Shown: positions 31,930-42,849 of the stretch, piece by piece
Numbering within the stretch: position 1 is the first letter of the stretch
How the letters are laid out: every line of letters begins with the position of its first letter
NCBI GenBank assembly: GCA_023213395.1
Contig: CM041465.1
Coordinates: 87,117,741-87,181,740 of the forward strand
Source of the DNA: Cycas panzhihuaensis
Lineage: Eukaryota; Cycadophyta
Direction: 5' to 3'
Length of the DNA: 64,000 nucleotides
The notes under the pieces: model-generated
The model's input: only the letters and a program-made list of their open reading frames with translations
Told to the model about the DNA's origin: nothing
Database searches by the model: none
Translations under genes and position numbers: made by a program

Positions 31930-34406
31930 TGTTCCGGCTATTGGGAATGGACTCGAGGCGCATCGACACGAGGTTTGTTCGGTATATGTTCTTACTTTTC
32001 TTACCTATGTTAATTAAGGTAGTTTAGAGTAGTTTGATTGACATATGCACTACATGCATTTGTTTGTGCCTTGCTCATAATGCATGTGCTAACGGCCTTG
32101 ACTATGGCGACTCACGGTAGGGGCATTCCTCGTGAATGCGATACCCCGTATGGCCTACAGCCACTCACGATGTCTCCACAGTTTCTCGAGATTATTTCTG
32201 TCGGCTTGTTTGTTCTTGTTACAACATGTCGTTTATGTTGCAATCCTTCTTAAGTCTGGTTTAACCCTTAGTTAGGGCTCTTTGCATCATTCGGGTACAC
32301 GCCTTGCTGGGCCTTCCCTAGTGATGTAATTCATGTTTAGTCCATGTTCTTACCTTAAAGCTTGATTTTTCTTTCATTTTCTCTTTTTAAATTTCGGTAC
32401 GTCTGATGGCGGTAAACTGCATGAGCAATTTGTGATGCATGTAATTTGCAGCATGATACTGTCGAAATTTAAAGAGAACCACTAACGATTCCGCGTTTTT
32501 CACGGAGCTGGCGTGGCTCCGTCTGATGGGCGCCTAATGTTCCCAACGTTCACTTCGTGAACAAGACATAAAATGATTTTTTACTCATTTGCATCATTCT
32601 AAGGCTCATTTTTCAAGACTTCTAAGAGAACTCTTCACAAAAACACAGAAATCAGAGAGCTTCATGTGCAGCAGTTGGACAGAGGTGTAGTGGGCTGCCA
32701 TAAGCTGGAGTTGCAGGGCCATTTCTGCCCCCCTACCGTTCTCCACAATAAGTTCCACCCTCCCTTACAAATGCTCAAAGATCCAAGGGATTTCTTCACC
32801 AAGAAGGCTACTCCAAGGATCAACTTTCAGCTCTCAACTTGCATGGACCTTCTCCCATCAACATTCTAGCAAAAAACACTCAGAATCAGCCTCTAGACAT
32901 TGATTGTTGCTGCTGCTCCAAGTGGTCAAATGCATGCATGCATGCCCTCTCTTATCCAAGGTATTTCTCGTTTCTTGTTGGTGCTTTTTTCCTTGCTTTT
33001 TTTGTTGTTCTACTTGCAAGCTCTTTTCCCCCATTGCATTCACTTTCTTTGATATTTCCTTGGTCATCCAGTGAAAGTAATCTTAGCTAGTTGTAGCTTT
33101 CCTATAGTGCTGCCCTAGATTGGGGTTATTTCCTTGCATTTCCTTGAGACTCATCCTTTCCCTCTAAGCTATCTCTTTCACCCTTTTCGAAGGTTAACAG
33201 GTGTAAGGGTTTCACACGAGGGTTTGAGGGAGATAGGCGGGTTCCAGTCCCCCATTAGTACTTCTCCCCAAGGGTTCCGTCCCTTATCCTCTCTCCCTTT
33301 ACCATCCGCATTTTCTTAGGAAACGGAGCTAGGGAGGCTTAAGAGAGTTGGTTTGAGCTTTCCCTTTGGTGTAGGTAACCCATCACTACCCGTCTCACCT
33401 TGTTGCCTCCTAACGTTTCCTGCCTGAACCCTGTGGAGACCTCCCGTGGGTGAGTTAGCCATCCTGAGGCTATACTCAGTCCCACGTAGTATGTTTTATA
33501 GTGCATGATAGTGTGTATGCTTACCGCACATTTTTCTTGTTTCATTTTTGCTACGTTCTAGCGTATAACTCTAGTTATTTGGCTTAGTTGATTTCATTTG
33601 CATATATATATATATATCTTTGCGTGCTGTAGCCTCTCTCAGGAGGAAGGTGCTCTCTCTACTTATGCAGAGGATCGCATTGGAGGAGGTGGTGCACAGA
33701 GGCAGACCGTTCTTGGGTCGGCTCCCACACGGTAATTCTTCCCTTTAGCGTTGAGTTCCTTTTCTCGTCTTTTCATTTCGTTTGATTTCGCATGCTCACG
33801 GGGAGGTAAGTGGACCCCCTTCGCCATCGTTGGCCAACGTTGCATGCGTGGAGGAAAGAGGAAAGGAGCGCAACCGAGAAGGAGAATCCACACTTCAACC
33901 TCAACCGCCGGATCCAGGTATTCCTCGCGTTTCCTTTATTTTTTCCCTTTTATATCATTCTTACTTTTTGCCCCTGCTTGATAAGTAAAAGATAAGGAAA
34001 CATAAGGAAAAAGGGAAATAGTCTTTTATTTTACATTTACTTTCTCGCACTGTCACTTTACTTTACATAACATAGGGATCGAAAACCCGTTTATACAGTA
34101 CCTCCCAGCCACGATTTACTTCATACCCGTTGCATGTTGATTTTGTTGCCCTCTCGTTGCCTTCTCATTACTTTGAGAAGCCGCAACGCGCGAGGTTTCC
34201 CTCTCCTTCCCGGCCATCTGAAGGGTAGGAAGGCCTCGTATTTGCATGGCTACATAGCAACTGTGCACCTTGCGGTCCCAGAACTCAAGGCTCCGTGCCA
34301 AGACGGATGTCCTGCGAGGTGAGATCCTAGCTACCTAGCCCAGTCAGTGTGGTGTTTTGTATCCCTCTGCTAGACGTAGGATCACCGCCCCGCGGAGAGC
34401 ATTTCA
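31930..34406 (+). repeat. 3' LTR of element C
   Basis: 2477 bp, begins TGTTCCGGCTATTGGG and ends AGCATTTCA, then TSD CTGAC at 34407-34411. Compared with the 5' LTR it has a short TA microsatellite (33602-33618) and a different patch at about 32400-32540. No strong purine tract precedes it (CCGAGGCGA only). Confidence 0.94.
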
Positions 34407-34411
34407 CTGAC

Positions 34412-34905
34412 CATTTAAATATTTTCAATACTCTTATTTATCAGTTGACTAGTATCGATATTAAAATTAAGGATGAGGATAAGGCTGTTACCTTGTTATA
34501 CTCATTACCCGAATCCTAGGATAATATTGTCACATCAATTAGGTTTAGCCCTACAGATGTATTAGATTATGATTATGTTGTGAGTGCTTTGTTAATGGAA
34601 GAAGTGTGGAGGAAATCTAGTTTTGAAACCTCCACACCAGAAACCATGACAATAAGGGGTAGAACGTTTGAGAGAGGATAAAACTCTAGGGATACATCGA
34701 GGTCCAAGTCAAAGAACAAAAAGAGTAAGCTCATGTATTGGCATTGTAATAAGACCAGTCACCTCAAGAAGGATTATTACAAAAGGAAGGAGTTCCAGAA
34801 AAAGGAAGATCCTGCCAAGGAGGCAAATCAGGTGGAGTCAAATCAAGGTATGGATGATGATGTCTTGGTTACTTGTAATGTTTCTTATTATCACCGTGAC
34901 TAGTT
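34412..34905 (+). pseudogene. Copia gag of element B, C-terminal part
   Basis: Gag resumes immediately after the TSD of C with HLNIFNTLIYQLTSIDIKI, completing the helix cut at 18327, so B was intact here before C arrived. It continues with AVTLLYSLPES, a stop, then FSPTDVLDYDYVVSALL. The zinc knuckle (34733-34790) reads YWHCNKTSHLKKDY: two of the three expected Cys are Tyr and the Gly is Ser. A Lys/Glu-rich tail follows. Confidence 0.88.
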
Positions 34906-35380
34906 ATTAGATTTAGGTGCTTCGCACCACATGTGTCCACACAAGAGTTGGTTCTCATCATACTAACCTCTTGATAGTAGTGATGTGCTTATGGGAAATG
35001 AAGTTTCTTATAAGACAGTGGACATTGTTAGCATCAGAATTAATATGTTTGATGGGGTAGTCAGAACATTAACTTAGGTTAGACATGTACCTGATTTGAA
35101 AAAGAATCTAATTTCCTTGGGTGAACTAGATTTTGGTGGTTTTAAGCATATAGGTCATGAAGGAGTCCTAAAGGTATCAAAGGGTGCCTTGGTTGTTATG
35201 AAAGCCTTAAAGAAAGGAAATCTTTACATTTTAGTGGGAAGTACAGATGTCAGCCAAGCAGCTATAGCATCAAAGACTGCAGAAGATCCAACTCAGTTAT
35301 GGTATCAGAGACTTGGGAACATGAGTGAGAGAGGACTTAAGGTGCTGATAAACTGTAAGTTGCTTCTTAACTTATAGCTT
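34898..35380 (+). pseudogene. Copia protease and integrase start of element B
   Basis: LLDLGASHHMCPHKSW is the Copia protease active site (usual D-S-G-A-S), with Ser changed to Leu but the Asp kept. VRHVPDLKKNLISLGELD follows. At 35297 begins the integrase zinc-binding region LWYQRLGNMSERGLKVL, where the family has His-Arg-Leu-Gly-His. Both of those His are altered (Gln, Asn). Several stops. Confidence 0.85.
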
Positions 35381-36360
35381 TCCGATTTGGCTTTTTGTAA
35401 ATATTATATTTTTGGAAAGCAGTATAAACTCAAGTTTAAAGTAGGGAGTCACACTAGTAAAGGCATTCTAGATTACATACATTCATATGTATGGGGACTA
35501 GCCCCTAAAATATCTTATAGAGGATCATTGTATTATATCATATTTATAGATTATTACTCCAGGAAGGTATAGGTCTATTTTTTTAAAAGGAAATCTGAAG
35601 TTTTCAGTGTGTTTAAGCAGTTCAAGGCTCTAGTTAAGAACAGTACTGGTAAGATAATCAAATGTTTAAGAATTGACAATGGAGGTGAGTTCAACTCCTT
35701 GGAGTTTGAGAACTATTACAGAGAAGCTGGGATCAAAAGACACAAGACCACTAGCTATACTCCACAGTAAAATGGGATTGTTGAGTGCATGAATAGGACA
35801 CTCTTGGAAAGAGCAAGAAGCATGCTAAGTAATGCAGGAGTGGAGCAGGGCTTATAAGCAGAAGCTGTTCAAATAGCTTGCTATCTAGTAAACAGGTCAC
35901 CATCACTTGCAATAGCTTGCAAGATTCCTAAAGAGGTATGGACTGGACATCCATGTGATTATTCAAATTTAAAAGTTTTTAGTTGCGATGCTTATGCCTA
36001 AACTGACAAAAGTAAACATTCAAAGTTAGACCCAAAATCCAAGAGGTATATCTTTGTTGGTTGTAGTGATAAGAATGGTGTGAAGGGATACAGGTTGTGG
36101 GATCCCACTGCCCATAAAATCACCATTAATAGAGATGTTGTATTTGATGAATCTCCCCTTCTAAAATCAGACAGTGGAGAAGTTGAAATGAAATAAGTGC
36201 AGAAAGATAAACATCAACAAATCAAGTTTGAAACTAAGTCATCTTTGGAATCAGAAGAGCAAGAATATCTTTCTAAAGATGAATCTACAATAGATTTACC
36301 GGAGTATGTGAATACTCCTCTACTAACAGTTAGAAGATCTACATGAGTCAATCATCCACC
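35381..36360 (+). pseudogene. Copia integrase core of element B
   Basis: The frame shows ILDYIHSYVWGLAPKIS (first Asp), YYIIFIDYYSRKV, then CLRIDNGGEFNSLEFENYY (second Asp) and, after a stop, NGIVECMNRTLLERARSML (Glu). The C-terminal part has SCDAYA, a stop, KHSKLDPKSKRYIFVGCSD and GYRLWDPTAHKITINRDVVF. The order D, D, E is intact. At least four in-frame stops. Confidence 0.9.
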
Positions 36361-36373
36361 TAACAGATACAGC

Positions 36374-37111
36374 ATGTCTACTTTTATTACTTTTGTTTCT
36401 AATGATGGTGAGCCTACATGTTATCAAGAAGTAGTAGATGATATCCATAGTGAGAAGTGGAAGAGGGTTATGCAGGAAGAGATAGATGCATTAAAGAAAA
36501 ATAATTCATGGGACTTGGTAGAACTTCCACATGGCAGGAAGATTGTTGGTTGCAGGTGGGTTTTTAAGATAAAAATAGATGTTGATAGAAAGGTTGACAA
36601 ATACAGGGCAGGATTAGTGGCTAAAGGCTATGTACAGAAAGCAGGTATTGACTTTCATGAGATCTTTTCCCCAGTTATCAAACTTATTTCAATTTGAGTG
36701 TTGTTAGCATTAGTAGCTTCTCTTGATTTGGAGCTGGAGTAGTTAGATGTAAAAATAGCTTTTCTATATGGAGATTTAGATGAGGAGATCTGTATGGATC
36801 AACCAGAAGGGTTTGTACAGGATGGCAGAAAAAGACTTGTTTGTAAGCTCAGGAAATCATTGTCTGGCCTAAAGCAATCACCTAGGCAGTGGTACAACAA
36901 GTTTGATGCCTTCATGGAGAGCCAAAATTTCAAAAGAAGTGAGTATGATCATTGTGTTTACTTTAAATTTATGGACAATGGCTTATTCATTATCTTGGTA
37001 CTATATGTTGATGACATACTGGTTGCAAGCAAGAGCATGGAAGAAATCAATAAACTAAAGGCTCAACTGGCTAAGACTTTTGATATGAAGGATCTAGGAG
37101 CTGTAAAATAA
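36374..37111 (+). pseudogene. Copia reverse transcriptase of element B
   Basis: Frame 36374-36697 has NSWDLVELPHGRKIVGCRWV and AGLVAKGYVQKAGIDFHEIF, the opening of Copia RT. After a stop and a second stop in the ELE*LDVK segment, AFLYGDLDEEICMDQPEGF leads into KSLSGLKQSPRQWYNKFD and LFIILVLYVDDILVASKSM with the intact YVDD active site. It ends at a stop near 37109. The minus-strand frame at 37063-37251 is a shadow. Confidence 0.93.
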
Positions 37112-37934
37112 ATCTTAGGCATGGAGATACACCGAGACAGGAAAAATGGTAAGCTATGGTTATCACAGCAAAAATATGTGGAGAAGGTACTAACCAGGTT
37201 TGTTTTAGCAAATGTGAAACTAGTGAGTATCTCATTAGCTTCCCACTTCAAGCTTTCTTTGAAATGAGTCCTAGTAATGAAGAAGAAAAGGTTTATATAT
37301 CTTGTGTGTCTTATTCGAGTGTAGTAGGAAGTTTAATATATGCCATGGTATGTACAAGACCTGATATTTTACATGCAGTCAGTGTAGTTAGCAGGTTTAT
37401 AGAAAATCTAGGGAAAGAACATTGGGCTACAGTGAAATGGGTGCTTCAGTATTTGAGAGGCACAAGTGACTACTGCATCGACTTTGGAGGTACAGATAAT
37501 CAGGTTTGTAGATATGTTGATTTAGACTTTGTAGGAGATTTAGACAAAAGAAGGTCTACTTCAGGTTATGTTTTCACTCTTGCAAATGGTCGAGTTAGTT
37601 GGATGTCCAAATTGTAGAGAACAATTGCCTTTATCACACCATGAAGCTAAATATATTGCTCTGACATGCTTGTAAAGAAGCAATCTAGTTATAGGGTCTA
37701 TTGGTTGAGCTTGGAAGGAGACAGAAAAATGTAAAGGGATTTTGTGATAGTCAAAGTGTCATTTACTTAGCCAAGAATCTGGTTTATCACAGTAGAACAA
37801 AGCATATTACTCTTAAGTACCATTTTGTCAGACAGGTTGTGGAAGCAGATGAAGTGGCACTTGAGAAGATTCACACTAATCAGAATTATGCTGATATATT
37901 CACAAAACCAGTACCAGTAGAGAAGTTCAAATAA
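37112..37934 (+). pseudogene. Copia RT thumb and RNase H of element B
   Basis: After the stop the frame continues with ILGMEIHRDR and KLWLSQQKYVEKVL. A frameshifted segment follows, then SSVVGSLIYAMVCTRPDILH, VKWVLQYLRGTSDYCIDFGG, and the RNase H motifs VDLDFVGDLDKRRSTSGYVF, CDSQSVIYLAKNLVYHSRTK and NYADIFTKPVP at the end. Catalytic Asp positions are recognisable. Three stops and a shift near 37620-37700. Confidence 0.9.
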
Positions 37935-38004
37935 TGTTTGACTTCTCTTGGCTTACAGAAATGATGATGAAGGGTCCAGGAAAGGTACTGGGTAAATCAT
38001 TGTC

Positions 38005-38014
38005 AAGGTGGAGA
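38005..38014 (+). other. Polypurine tract of element B
   Basis: AAGGTGGAGA followed by T and the TGTTGG start of the 3' LTR, the standard Copia arrangement in plants. Confidence 0.88.
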
Positions 38015-38015
38015 T

Positions 38016-38645
38016 TGTTGGATATTGTGACAACAATCATTTAAGGCTAAAATTTGGGCATGTTTTGGTGATTTCCCCTAATCTTTCTCGGGGGTTCGAA
38101 GGGGGAGCCCACTTGGAGAAATCTTGGGGGTGTGGAACGCCGCCCGCTAAGAGGGGGTTTGGGGGTGATAGCCCCCGACCTAAAAATTTAGCCCTGTAAA
38201 CCATATTAAAATGTAAAGAGAATCAGGGTCATTCAGTACAAATGCCCTAGATTCTATGATTGAGATTCATGCATTAGATGTCCCTCTAATGTAGCCCATT
38301 TTAGGGCTTTTCTTGTTATGTTGTATGAAAATGTAATGTATTGTGATGAGGGTGGCGGCTGGTTGTTGTTCCTGAGAGCACTCTACTACTGAGATGTATT
38401 GTTTCTCCATTCTACAGCAATAAAGATCGATACCTTTCTTGTGTGGATGTTTCCCTAGCATACTACTAGGGTTTTACCACATTATATCGGGTGCATATGT
38501 GATGTTTAGCTTGTATGTTAATGTTAGTGTATTATCTCTAATTTTAGAACTTGCATGTTAAATCTTAGTTTTGATTCCTGTAACTAGTTGCAAAATAGTT
38601 CAGATCTTGTGACGGTTTAAAGTTTGGGACCTTGTATTCTCAACA
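38016..38645 (+). repeat. 3' LTR of element B
   Basis: 630 bp, begins TGTTGGATATTGTGACAAC and ends TATTCTCAACA. Contains AATAAAGATC near 38420. TSD CCTCT follows at 38646-38650. Confidence 0.95.
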
Positions 38646-38650
38646 CCTCT

Positions 38651-41440
38651 CAATAAGAATTCATAATAGAATAGTATCCTAAGGTTTTTAATTCTAACTT
38701 CCTTGTAAGGGAACTCCTTGCTCCCCATAACAACACCTATATATCACTATCTTACCATTATATCTCTTTTCCTAAAAAAATTCTAAAGGGTAAAGTACAT
38801 CATTTTCATCTTCATAATACCCTCATCCTCCCATGAAACATCATCTCTTTATAGTCCCTAATTCTATTAAATGGAACCCGTCTTATAAGGTCTTATTTCC
38901 TCTTTCTCTACCCCTAAAGTTGCCTTACAAACAATGCTTATATTCTTCCTTATATTGCTCACTTAGCTTTAGGCACCACCCTATACATCTCCTCCATAGG
39001 TCCTTTTCAAATCCATTTTTCATAAAGAATGCCTAATGCTTATTCCTTAAGCATCCCTTATAAACTACTTATCCCTCTCACTTGCCATGTCTCTCTCCTT
39101 GATATTTTCCTAAGTACTATTCTCCTTGTGCCACCTTACCCTTTACCTTCTCCCTTGTAATTGTATACATGTATCATCCCTTAAATCAATTACACTCTAT
39201 AATGTCCTTACGAGCCATCATATCATTTTTCAATTCCTCTATATCACTCTTACATAATCTACATCTATGGGATATATTTATCACTCCATAGGCCCTTGTC
39301 CCATAAGGAATACTTGGCACTTATTCCCTATTTACTTTCTATAAAATACTCTTATGTGTTAATCCCTAAGGCTATGTATATACCCCATCATGTTTACCAT
39401 TTATCATCATTTGTAATCTCCATAAATCATATCGATTAGTCCTTCACACTTATCTATACATGTTATTCATTGACTCTCCTTATTTACACCACTTATCCAC
39501 TCATTTGTTCCTAATATATACCACCTCTCAGTTTTACCCCTAATATAACCCATTATTACCCTTCATCCCCCATGCTTCAAATGTCTTACCTTTATGTGCA
39601 TCCATACAAGCCCTTCATAATACTCTTAATGCCTCACTCTCTATTTTTTTCCTGTGGCCTTTATACATGTGTCATTGTCTAATCCTATTCCACCCTTATT
39701 CCTTTTTTCATAATTATAGTACAATACCCCTATCATTTCCCTATGTTTTCATTTTCCATGCTTATAAATATATATCATCAACAACACCTTATTTTCCATC
39801 TCCTACCTTTCCCCTTTTATCCATATAAAATTCTTAGAACATTTCCCATTTTTTTCCTATTATTTCATAATGAACCATTTGTATGTCTTACCCTTTAATA
39901 TTATCTTTAGCACATGTTATTTTATACCCTCCTCAACCCCACTCTAATTATTATTCTCCATATATTTGTCTTTTATTAGTATAAGTTTCTTAAATCTTGT
40001 ATATCTTTTATCCATCAAAGTTTTCTTTAGCCCATATTGTTTTAATTTCTCATTATTTCCTAACTTTACCCTCATATGCTTCTAATCTCCAAAACCACTT
40101 ACCATACTCATCCCTTGTCACTCTTTGTCCTTCATACATCCTTCTTACATATTTCACATACACTTGATATGTCTTACCTCTCATGTCTCTTATATTAAAC
40201 CCCACATACTTTATTATTTATTTTTTGACAGAAATCACTTCATCACCATTACTCTTAATTATTTCCTTACCCATTTATATTATCTCACCCTCAAATCCCA
40301 CTTCTTATATACCCTCTTACTCCATATTATCTTCTAAACCTAACTCACTCAACCCCAAATCCTAGTCCTAAATTCCATGTTTTTTGGTCCTCCCATTACC
40401 TTGACATCCCATCTCTATCCTCGACATATACTTCTCTTGAATCCCCATTCAACCTCTTACCTACACAAAATTCCCATTGTGTTTATCAATCCAAAACTCA
40501 TCACTTAGATGCTTATCCTATGTATTTTCATCTAATCTACTCATAACTAGGAAACCCCAATTGTATCTCTTAGCCCTATGTAATAACCAACCTCGTCTCA
40601 TCATTCCCATGCCATTTCCTTATTTCAAGAATAAATTCCTATGGATATAATGTAAAAACAACATACAAGACCTTAATAAATTGAAATCACAACACACAAA
40701 TCCCATAATCATTCACATGTAGGGTTTTGTACAAAAGACATCCTAAGTAGGACATTATCACAGATAGTAAGAACATACATATGGGTTGATTCAAGAAGAT
40801 GGATTAATGGTAGACCAAATCCCTCCGATACTTTAGCCTTAATAGGTGGTGCACGAAAGACATACATTGCCTTTTCCCTACCTTGTGGGCAAAGCTTTTC
40901 AAAAATAAAGAATATCACAAATCTATAAATAACTCATTAGTAATGTAATGAAATAAATAAAGGATTGTAACAAGGTAAAACTATAATTAATATTTGAAAC
41001 ATAATTATTTGAAGTTGACTCTAATAATGATACCTATAAATATGAAAATATACTATTACATAAGATATCACATTTTATTATTATTTTAAATGCAGATTAA
41101 TTATCTTAGACTTGGCACTTTGGTGCCCAACATTTTGTCATTTTGTTATCATTATTCTACCAATTACTTCCATCTTGATTATATATGATTATAGTATCCT
41201 AAGTACTATTTTATGATTTATATATTTTGTTTATTATCATTGATTATTAGCTAGTATTTTATGAATATTTTATCTACTATAATCATAGGTTCATCATATT
41301 GGCAAAATTACTATAAACTATTTCTTGGACCCAATCTATTAGCTGATAAATTTAGCTTATGTCTCCCAAAAAATATTCAATTAGCAAAGGTCTAATTAGT
41401 ATGATTTACATTTGAAGACCTTATAATATTATTCTCAAAA
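38651..41440. other. Spacer with a ~2-kb G-poor, C/T-rich segment
   Basis: From about 38690 to 40640 the plus strand is very poor in G compared with C: in 39121-39180 I count 21 C against 5 G. Related blocks recur at a distance of about 280 bp (38990-39070 against 39270-39350, both with CCATAGG, AAGAATGC/AAGGAATAC and CTTATTCC), so this may be a worn tandem repeat. Short ORFs are low-complexity and not convincing. 40640-41440 is ordinary AT-rich DNA. Confidence 0.55.
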
Positions 41441-41499
41441 TTCCTAATTGGACCATCTCACTAAGGATGAAGTATCTCAAGCTGGTTATAATCTGAGGA

Positions 41500-41692
41500 T
41501 GAGCCGGGAGGGATGGGATAGGAATGATATTCTAGCTAGGGTTTGGAAGTTAGGAATCCTTCCAAAAATATCTGCTTTTTGGTGGTTATGCCTCCAGAAT
41601 AAATTACTTACCCTGGATAACCTATCGAAAAGGGCATTCATTTGGCTAGCGGTGTGCACTTTGCAGAGGAAAAGTGAAACCTGGATCACCTA
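41500..41692 (+). pseudogene. LINE zf-RVT domain fragment
   Basis: The frame includes VWKLGILPKISAFWWLCLQ and NKLLTLDNLSKRAF, the conserved region after the RT of plant LINEs, usually followed by Cys/His pairs. It stops at about 41690, and the Cys/His part is not clear. The reading upstream of 41481 is target-site sequence and not element. Confidence 0.8.
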
Positions 41693-42059
41693 AGCATTCA
41701 TTACCCTTATTCAGTGTGTATCTGGAGTAACTTTTAGTGCAGGTTGGGGATTTGGGTTTCATCAAAATCCCTTAAAGATCAGTGGACTTCTTATATCCCC
41801 CCTTTTAAAAGCAAAACCCTTATCAAACTCTGGAAGATGATCCTTCCGGTAGGCTCTTGGTATATCTGGAAAGAATGAAACAGGAGGATTTTCGAGGGTA
41901 AGGAGAAGGATTGCAGACCCTACTCGGAGATAAGAAGGGCATTACAGAAATGTTGGTTTTGCCTAAAGGGGACAGGATTCCAAAAAGGGAGGAAGGTGTC
42001 ATAAAAGAGTGGGGAATTATTCCCCAGAGGGGGGATAGGGAGAGATGCAAGGATGTTAG

Positions 42060-42440
42060 ATGGCATCCTCCAGATATCCTATGGGAAAAAGTGAACTTTG
42101 ATGGAGCGGCTAAGGGTAACCCCAGAGAGGCGGGTGGGGGTGGTCTGTGTAGGGATCACGGTGGTAATTTGAGATGGGCTTTTGCAGAGTATTTAGAAGT
42201 CCAAACGAACCAGAAGGCCGAGGTGCGGGCAATGCTGAGAGCGATAACTCTGATGGACGAGGAGGATTCTCAAAAGGTGGTCATAGAGGGGGATTCAATG
42301 TATGTGATTAAATGCTTGAAGGGGGAAGCAGACCCTGGTTGGGACAATGTAGATATTTTCAGGGATGTTCAAGATATTTTGAGATCTAAAGTTGGTGTTC
42401 AGATTCAGCATACTTTTAGGGAAGGGAACTCGGCGTGATT
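42060..42440 (+). pseudogene. LINE C-terminal RNase H domain
   Basis: The frame from 41911 carries VNFDGAAKGNPREAGGGGLC (first Asp), NQKAEVRAMLRAITLM (Glu helix), VVIEGDSMYVIKCLKG (Asp) and IQHTFREGNSA, then a stop in place of the usual Asp-containing motif. This is the RNase HI-like domain found at the end of plant L1-type ORF2. Confidence 0.88.
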
Positions 42441-42710
42441 GGTACAGCAAGGTGTTAAATAAAAGAACAAAAGTTTGGAAAGAGGAATACCCGGAGGAGT
42501 TATTGAGACTGGTCAGGGCTGAAGCTCACACAGGGGAGGAAGATTGAGGAGGATGAGTGATTTAAATTGGGCTAGACCATGGGCTTGTCATGGTCATCTT
42601 TGCTAAGCCGGTTGGCCTTGATGTACAGGGTTTAGGGACCTAGTTAAAACCCCTATAATATCATTTTTTACCATATCAAAAAAAAAAAAAAAAAGGATGA
42701 AGTATCTCAA

Positions 42711-42849
42711 CTCTAATTACCTCTTGATTTGATTAGACCATTTTACAGAGAACTAGGAAATGGTTAATTTATTGTCTAATATGCTTCCTTGAATGCTAAT
42801 GTCTCTATTAATTCAGATATGCTTTAATAATTCTTCTTAATTTAAGAGT
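42711..42849. other. AT-rich flank of the truncated LINE
   Basis: The second TSD copy ends at 42710. No gene is seen here. The sequence may already belong to the older decayed region that follows. Confidence 0.4.

Larger units (their letters stand above)
18333..34406 (+). mobile_element. Large Ty3/Gypsy element C (Tat-like, dual RNase H), nested in B
   Basis: A 16.07-kb element with 2477-bp LTRs, inserted into gag of Copia B. The target duplication CTGAC is at 18328-18332 and 34407-34411. It is visibly more GC-rich than its AT-rich surroundings. Order on plus: Pro-rich leader, gag, protease, RT, RNase H, integrase with Gypsy signatures, AT-rich spacer, an antisense ORF on minus, a second RNase H of cellular type, and 3' LTR. 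The combination of a second RNase H, an antisense ORF and long LTRs matches the plant Tat lineage (Ogre, Retand and relatives). All coding parts carry frameshifts and stops. Confidence 0.92.
17251..38645 (+). mobile_element. Ty1/Copia LTR retrotransposon B, split by nested element C
   Basis: LTRs start TGTTGGATAT and end in CAGCA (5') or CAACA (3'). The insertion is flanked by CCTCT at 17246-17250 and 38646-38650. Removing nested element C (18333-34406 plus one TSD copy) leaves an element of about 5.3 kb, a normal Copia size. Gene order is gag, protease, integrase, RT, RNase H, with integrase before RT as in Copia. Coding similarity continues mostly in one frame but is cut by more than a dozen stop codons, many at positions where the family has Gln, Arg or Trp. 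The YVDD of RT survives. It is a dead copy. Confidence 0.95.
41481..42692 (+). mobile_element. 5'-truncated LINE (L1-type) fragment with TSD
   Basis: A 1.2-kb LINE 3' end closed by a 17-base A run at 42678-42694. AAGGATGAAGTATCTCAA precedes it at 41463-41480 and recurs after the tail at 42693-42710 (16-18 bp, the end being ambiguous within the As). This is the signature of target-primed reverse transcription with 5' truncation. It holds part of the zf-RVT domain and the RNase H domain of a plant L1-type LINE. Confidence 0.92.

Noticed and set aside
40125-40365. ORFs in the G-poor segment
   Set aside because: Low-complexity Ile/Leu/Ser/Tyr reading of C/T-rich DNA, with no motif and no support from the neighbouring sequence.
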